Source of the DNA: Alloalcanivorax dieselolei B5
GTDB taxonomy: Bacteria > Pseudomonadota > Gammaproteobacteria > Pseudomonadales > Alcanivoracaceae
NCBI RefSeq assembly: GCF_000300005.1
Contig: NC_018691.1
Location: forward strand, 4,793,001 to 4,857,000
Direction of reading: 5' to 3'
DNA length: 64,000 nt
The number at the start of each line of letters is the position of its first letter. Positions within the stretch are counted from its first letter, which is position 1. The notes beneath the pieces are model-generated. The model ran no database searches, was not told the origin of the DNA, and saw only the letters and a list, made by a program, of their open reading frames with translations. Of the stretch, positions 61,410 to 64,000 are shown piece after piece. The position numbers were made by a program, and so were the translations under genes.

Positions 61410-63104
61410 CTATGGCCACCTTGCCGCGATCACCGAATCCTCGCTCTCCGAAGAAACCCGGGGCGGGGAGGATGGCGGATGAGGAATAGCGGCAAGCAGC
61501 TGACGGGTATAGGGATGTTCCGGACGGTCCAGTAAGTGTTCAGCCGACCCTTGCTCGACAATCCGCCCCGCTTTCATTACCAGCACCCGCTCACACAACA
61601 GCCGCACCACATTGAGATCGTGGCTGATGAACAGATAGCTCATACCCAGACGCTCGCGCAGTTCCACCAGCAGATTGAGCACCACTGCCTGCACCGATAC
61701 GTCCAGCGCCGCCGTCGGCTCGTCGAGAATCAGCAGCTTCGGTTCCAGGGCAATCGCGCGGGCGATCCCCACCCGTGCTTTCTGGCCACCGGACAGCTGA
61801 TGGGGAAAGCGGTCGAGCAGATGTTCCGGCAACCCGACCATTTCCGCCAGTGCTTCCACCTTGGCGCGCAACGCGGAGCCGCGTACATTACCGAGCCGCA
61901 TCAGCGGATCACTGATCGAGCGGCGCGCACTCCAGCGCGGGTTGAGACTGTCCGTCGGGTCCTGGAACACCATCTGCAAACCGGCGCGGGCAGGATGGCC
62001 GGCAAAGCGTTTTCCCGGCACCGCGCCGATGTCCTCACCGTTGAACTGAATGCTGCCGGATGTGGGGTCCAGCAACCGCATGATCATCGACGACGTGGTG
62101 GACTTGCCACAGCCGCTCTCGCCCACCAGCCCCAGGCTTTCACCGCAACGCACCTCGAAGGACAGGCCGTCCACGGCCCGATACTCATCGCCCTTGTCCT
62201 TGCCGGGGAAAACCTTGACCAGATCCTGTATTCGCAGCAGTGCCTCACCAGGCGGGCGTGCACTCGGTGTACGGCGGCGCGAATCCTCTTCCGGCAACAG
62301 ATCCGCCACCTTTGAATCGAGTCTTGGTGTCGCCTGCAACAATCGCCGGGTATAGGGGTGCTGGGGGTCGGCAAACAGTGTGGCGGTATCCGCTTCCTCG
62401 ACAACACGCCCTTTTTCCATCACCACAATGCGGTCACAGTAGGCGGCGGAGAGACCGAGGTCATGGGTAATCAACAGTGTCGACATATTACGCTCGGCGG
62501 TGAGCTCGCGGATCAGATCCATCACCGCCTTCTGCGTGGTCACATCCAGACCGGTAGTGGGTTCATCAGCGATCAGCAGCTGCGGGCGGCACGCCAAGGC
62601 GATGGCGATCACCACCCGCTGACACATACCCCCGGACAGTTCGAACGGATAAGCGTGGTAGCGGCTTTCCGGGTCATTGATGCGCACCGCCTTGAGCACG
62701 TCGATGGCTTTTTCCCTGGCATCGGCGCGGGTAGCCAGACTGTGTTCGATCAGCACGTCATCGATTTGACGGCCCACCGAGCGGATCGGATTGAGTGCCG
62801 CCCGGGGATTCTGGAAAATCATCGACATCTCACGGCCACGCAGATCCCGCATGGTGCGCTCATCGGCCTTGCCCACATTGATGCCGCCGAACACGATGCT
62901 GCCACCGGCGATACGGCCGGCGCGATCAAGGATGCGCATCACCGCGTAGGACGTCACCGACTTGCCCGAACCGGATTCCCCGACAATGCCGACGGTTTCT
63001 CCCTTGGCCACGGTGACCGAAACCTGCCGCACCGCGTCCACCACGCCGCGACGGGTACCGAATTCCACCGTGAGCGCTTTTATATCCAATAACGGTATGC
63101 TCAT
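61410..63104 (-). CDS. Dipeptide-type ABC transporter with two fused ATPase domains
   Basis: The 564-residue protein has two ABC domains in one chain. The first has Walker A GESGSGKS (about 43), signature LSGGMCQRVVIAIAL and Walker B LLIADEPTTGLD. The second has Walker A GESGCGKST (about 336), signature LSGGQKARVGIARAI and Walker B LLILDEPTAALD. This DppD-DppF fusion resembles GsiA or YejF. It powers the permease encoded just upstream on the same strand (9-base gap). The solute, likely a peptide, nickel or glutathione-like molecule, is unknown. The gene reads toward lpoB. Confidence 0.95.
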   Translation of the reverse strand: MSIPLLDIKALTVEFGTRRGVVDAVRQVSVTVAKGETVGIVGESGSGKSVTSYAVMRILDRAGRIAGGSIVFGGINVGKADERTMRDLRGREMSMIFQNPRAALNPIRSVGRQIDDVLIEHSLATRADAREKAIDVLKAVRINDPESRYHAYPFELSGGMCQRVVIAIALACRPQLLIADEPTTGLDVTTQKAVMDLIRELTAERNMSTLLITHDLGLSAAYCDRIVVMEKGRVVEEADTATLFADPQHPYTRRLLQATPRLDSKVADLLPEEDSRRRTPSARPPGEALLRIQDLVKVFPGKDKGDEYRAVDGLSFEVRCGESLGLVGESGCGKSTTSSMIMRLLDPTSGSIQFNGEDIGAVPGKRFAGHPARAGLQMVFQDPTDSLNPRWSARRSISDPLMRLGNVRGSALRAKVEALAEMVGLPEHLLDRFPHQLSGGQKARVGIARAIALEPKLLILDEPTAALDVSVQAVVLNLLVELRERLGMSYLFISHDLNVVRLLCERVLVMKAGRIVEQGSAEHLLDRPEHPYTRQLLAAIPHPPSSPPRVSSESEDSVIAARWP

Positions 63105-63113
63105 GTCCTCACC

Positions 63114-63974
63114 TCAAGTGCGCCGCTGCGGGTCGACCAGATCGCGCAGACCATCGCCGAGCAAATTGAACGTGAACACCGCCAGCATCAGTGCCACACC
63201 AGGGAAAAACGCCAGCCACCACTCACCGGAGACAATGAAGTTGGCGCCTTCCGCCACCATGATCCCCCACTCCGGGGTCGGTGGGCGCACGCCCAGACCG
63301 ATGAACGAAAGACCGGCGGCGTTGAGAATGGCCCAGCCCATATTGAGCGAGATTTGCACCATCATCGGCGGCAAGGTGTTGGGAAAGATATGCTGGGCCA
63401 GGATGCGCCAGTCGCCGTTGCCGGACAGACGCGCCGCCTGCACGAACCCGGCATTGCGGCGGATATTCACTTCCGCCCGAGCCATGCGCGCATAGAACGG
63501 CAGGTTGATGATGGCGGTGGCGTAGACGATGTTTTCGATGGTGTTGCCGGCCGCCGCCACCACGCCCATGGCGAGCACGAACAGCGGAAACGCCATGATG
63601 GTATCGAGCAGCCGGCCGGTGATGCGATCCGCCCAACCACCAAAGTAGCCGGCCACCGCCCCCATGGCGGAACCGATGACAAAGGCCATGGCCACCGCGG
63701 CCAGAGAAATCATCAGATCCAGACGGGTCGCCACCACCACCCGGGAAAACACGTCGCGGCCGAGATGGTCGGTACCGAACCAGTGATCCCAGGACGGCGA
63801 CTGCAGAGCGCGGCTGCCATCGGTGGCCATCGGGTCGTAAGGTACCAGCGCGGGTCCGGCCACGGCGGCGATGACAATCAACAGAAACAATAGCGCCGCC
63901 AGTGCGGTCACCGGGTTTTCCGTCATCACATAACGGGCATGGCGAGCGAAATTCTTCACCGAGGAAAGTGACAT
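63114..63974 (-). CDS. Dipeptide-type ABC transporter permease (DppC/OppC family)
   Basis: The 286-residue permease has about six hydrophobic segments and the OppC signature: DHWFGTDHLGRDVFSRVVVATRLDLMISLAAVAMAF (about 63-98), FPLFVLAMGVVAA, and the EAA-like region VQAARLSGNGDWRILAQHIFPNTLPPMMVQISLNMG. It pairs with the upstream permease whose end is at 63979. GGAGGA precedes the ATG. The family carries peptides or nickel. Confidence 0.95.
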   Translation of the reverse strand: MSLSSVKNFARHARYVMTENPVTALAALLFLLIVIAAVAGPALVPYDPMATDGSRALQSPSWDHWFGTDHLGRDVFSRVVVATRLDLMISLAAVAMAFVIGSAMGAVAGYFGGWADRITGRLLDTIMAFPLFVLAMGVVAAAGNTIENIVYATAIINLPFYARMARAEVNIRRNAGFVQAARLSGNGDWRILAQHIFPNTLPPMMVQISLNMGWAILNAAGLSFIGLGVRPPTPEWGIMVAEGANFIVSGEWWLAFFPGVALMLAVFTFNLLGDGLRDLVDPQRRT

Positions 63975-63978
63975 CGGG

Positions 63979-64000
63979 TCAGTCCTCCATACCCAGACGG
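63979..64000 (-). CDS. Partial upstream permease gene (DppB-type, 3' end only)
   Basis: The last codons of a frame read RLGMED-stop and run off the window edge at 64000, with the next gene starting four bases after its stop. Position and order (permease B, permease C, ATPase) suggest a DppB/OppB-type permease, but only about seven codons are visible. Confidence 0.45.

Noticed and set aside
1-64000. tRNA, rRNA, prophage or insertion sequence
   Set aside because: No cloverleaf-like genes, ribosomal RNA, integrases, transposases or phage structural genes were recognised in either strand.

Overview
The window looks like ordinary chromosomal DNA of a high-GC marine gammaproteobacterium of the Alcanivorax/Alloalcanivorax type. 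This is inferred from a rubredoxin-rubredoxin reductase pair next to ubiC-ubiA-phoB-phoR, a PQQ alcohol dehydrogenase with its aldehyde dehydrogenase, GTAGGAGC-type REP hairpins and the general gene style. No rRNA, tRNA, CRISPR array, prophage or intact insertion sequence was seen. The taxon is an inference; the gene families are read from the sequence.

Layout. 0-8.3 kb: membrane protein, yajQ, a higBA toxin-antitoxin pair, a TrmY-like methyltransferase, tpm, polA, an HSL-type esterase and thrB. 8.3-13.4 kb: a cellulase-like protein, then the divergent zinc-uptake genes znuA / znuCB with a MATE exporter behind them. 13.4-18.3 kb: a patchy accessory stretch, AT-rich at its left end, with a tiny secreted YHYH-type protein, a broken reading frame, MOSC, periplasmic DJ-1, GNAT (ypeA), O-methyltransferase, DUF6624 and VOC genes, plus a remnant of a second O-methyltransferase. 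18.3-23 kb: isochorismatase-like enzyme and divergent LysR regulator, small enzymes, an SCP2-like protein, rubredoxin reductase and rubredoxin. 23-27 kb: ubiC, ubiA, phoB, phoR, slyX. 27-33 kb: TetR and a DUF2306 protein, a manganese (yybP-ykoY) riboswitch leader driving a UPF0016 exporter, yaeQ, hdeD and arsRCBH.

33-39 kb: pstS-pstC-pstA-pstB-phoU. Together with phoBR this forms a complete phosphate sensing and uptake system, with Pho boxes before phoB and pstS and a terminator between pstS and pstC. 39-45 kb: TRAP transporter genes dctQ-dctM, an acyl-CoA thioesterase, a convergent dctP and uvrD. 45-50 kb: a large GGDEF-EAL protein, an unknown protein and a ferritin-like membrane enzyme. 50-57 kb: a sigma-54 activator diverging from an outer-membrane channel, PQQ-cytochrome alcohol dehydrogenase and aldehyde dehydrogenase operon with a -24/-12 promoter. 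57-61.2 kb: a five-gene envelope operon headed by lpoB. 61.4-64 kb: a dipeptide-type ABC transporter cut by the window edge.

The most notable items are a short leader reading frame coupled to the manganese exporter behind the riboswitch, the lpoB operon with two uncharacterised partners (one probably a second LpoB/CsgG-fold protein), a perfect 24-bp palindrome in front of that operon, a nearly leaderless higBA transcript, 15-bp tandem repeats that multiply the uvrD stop codon, and two small proteins (rubredoxin and the YHYH protein) that are easy to miss. Nothing in the window is clearly a new multi-gene system; the lpoB cluster comes closest.
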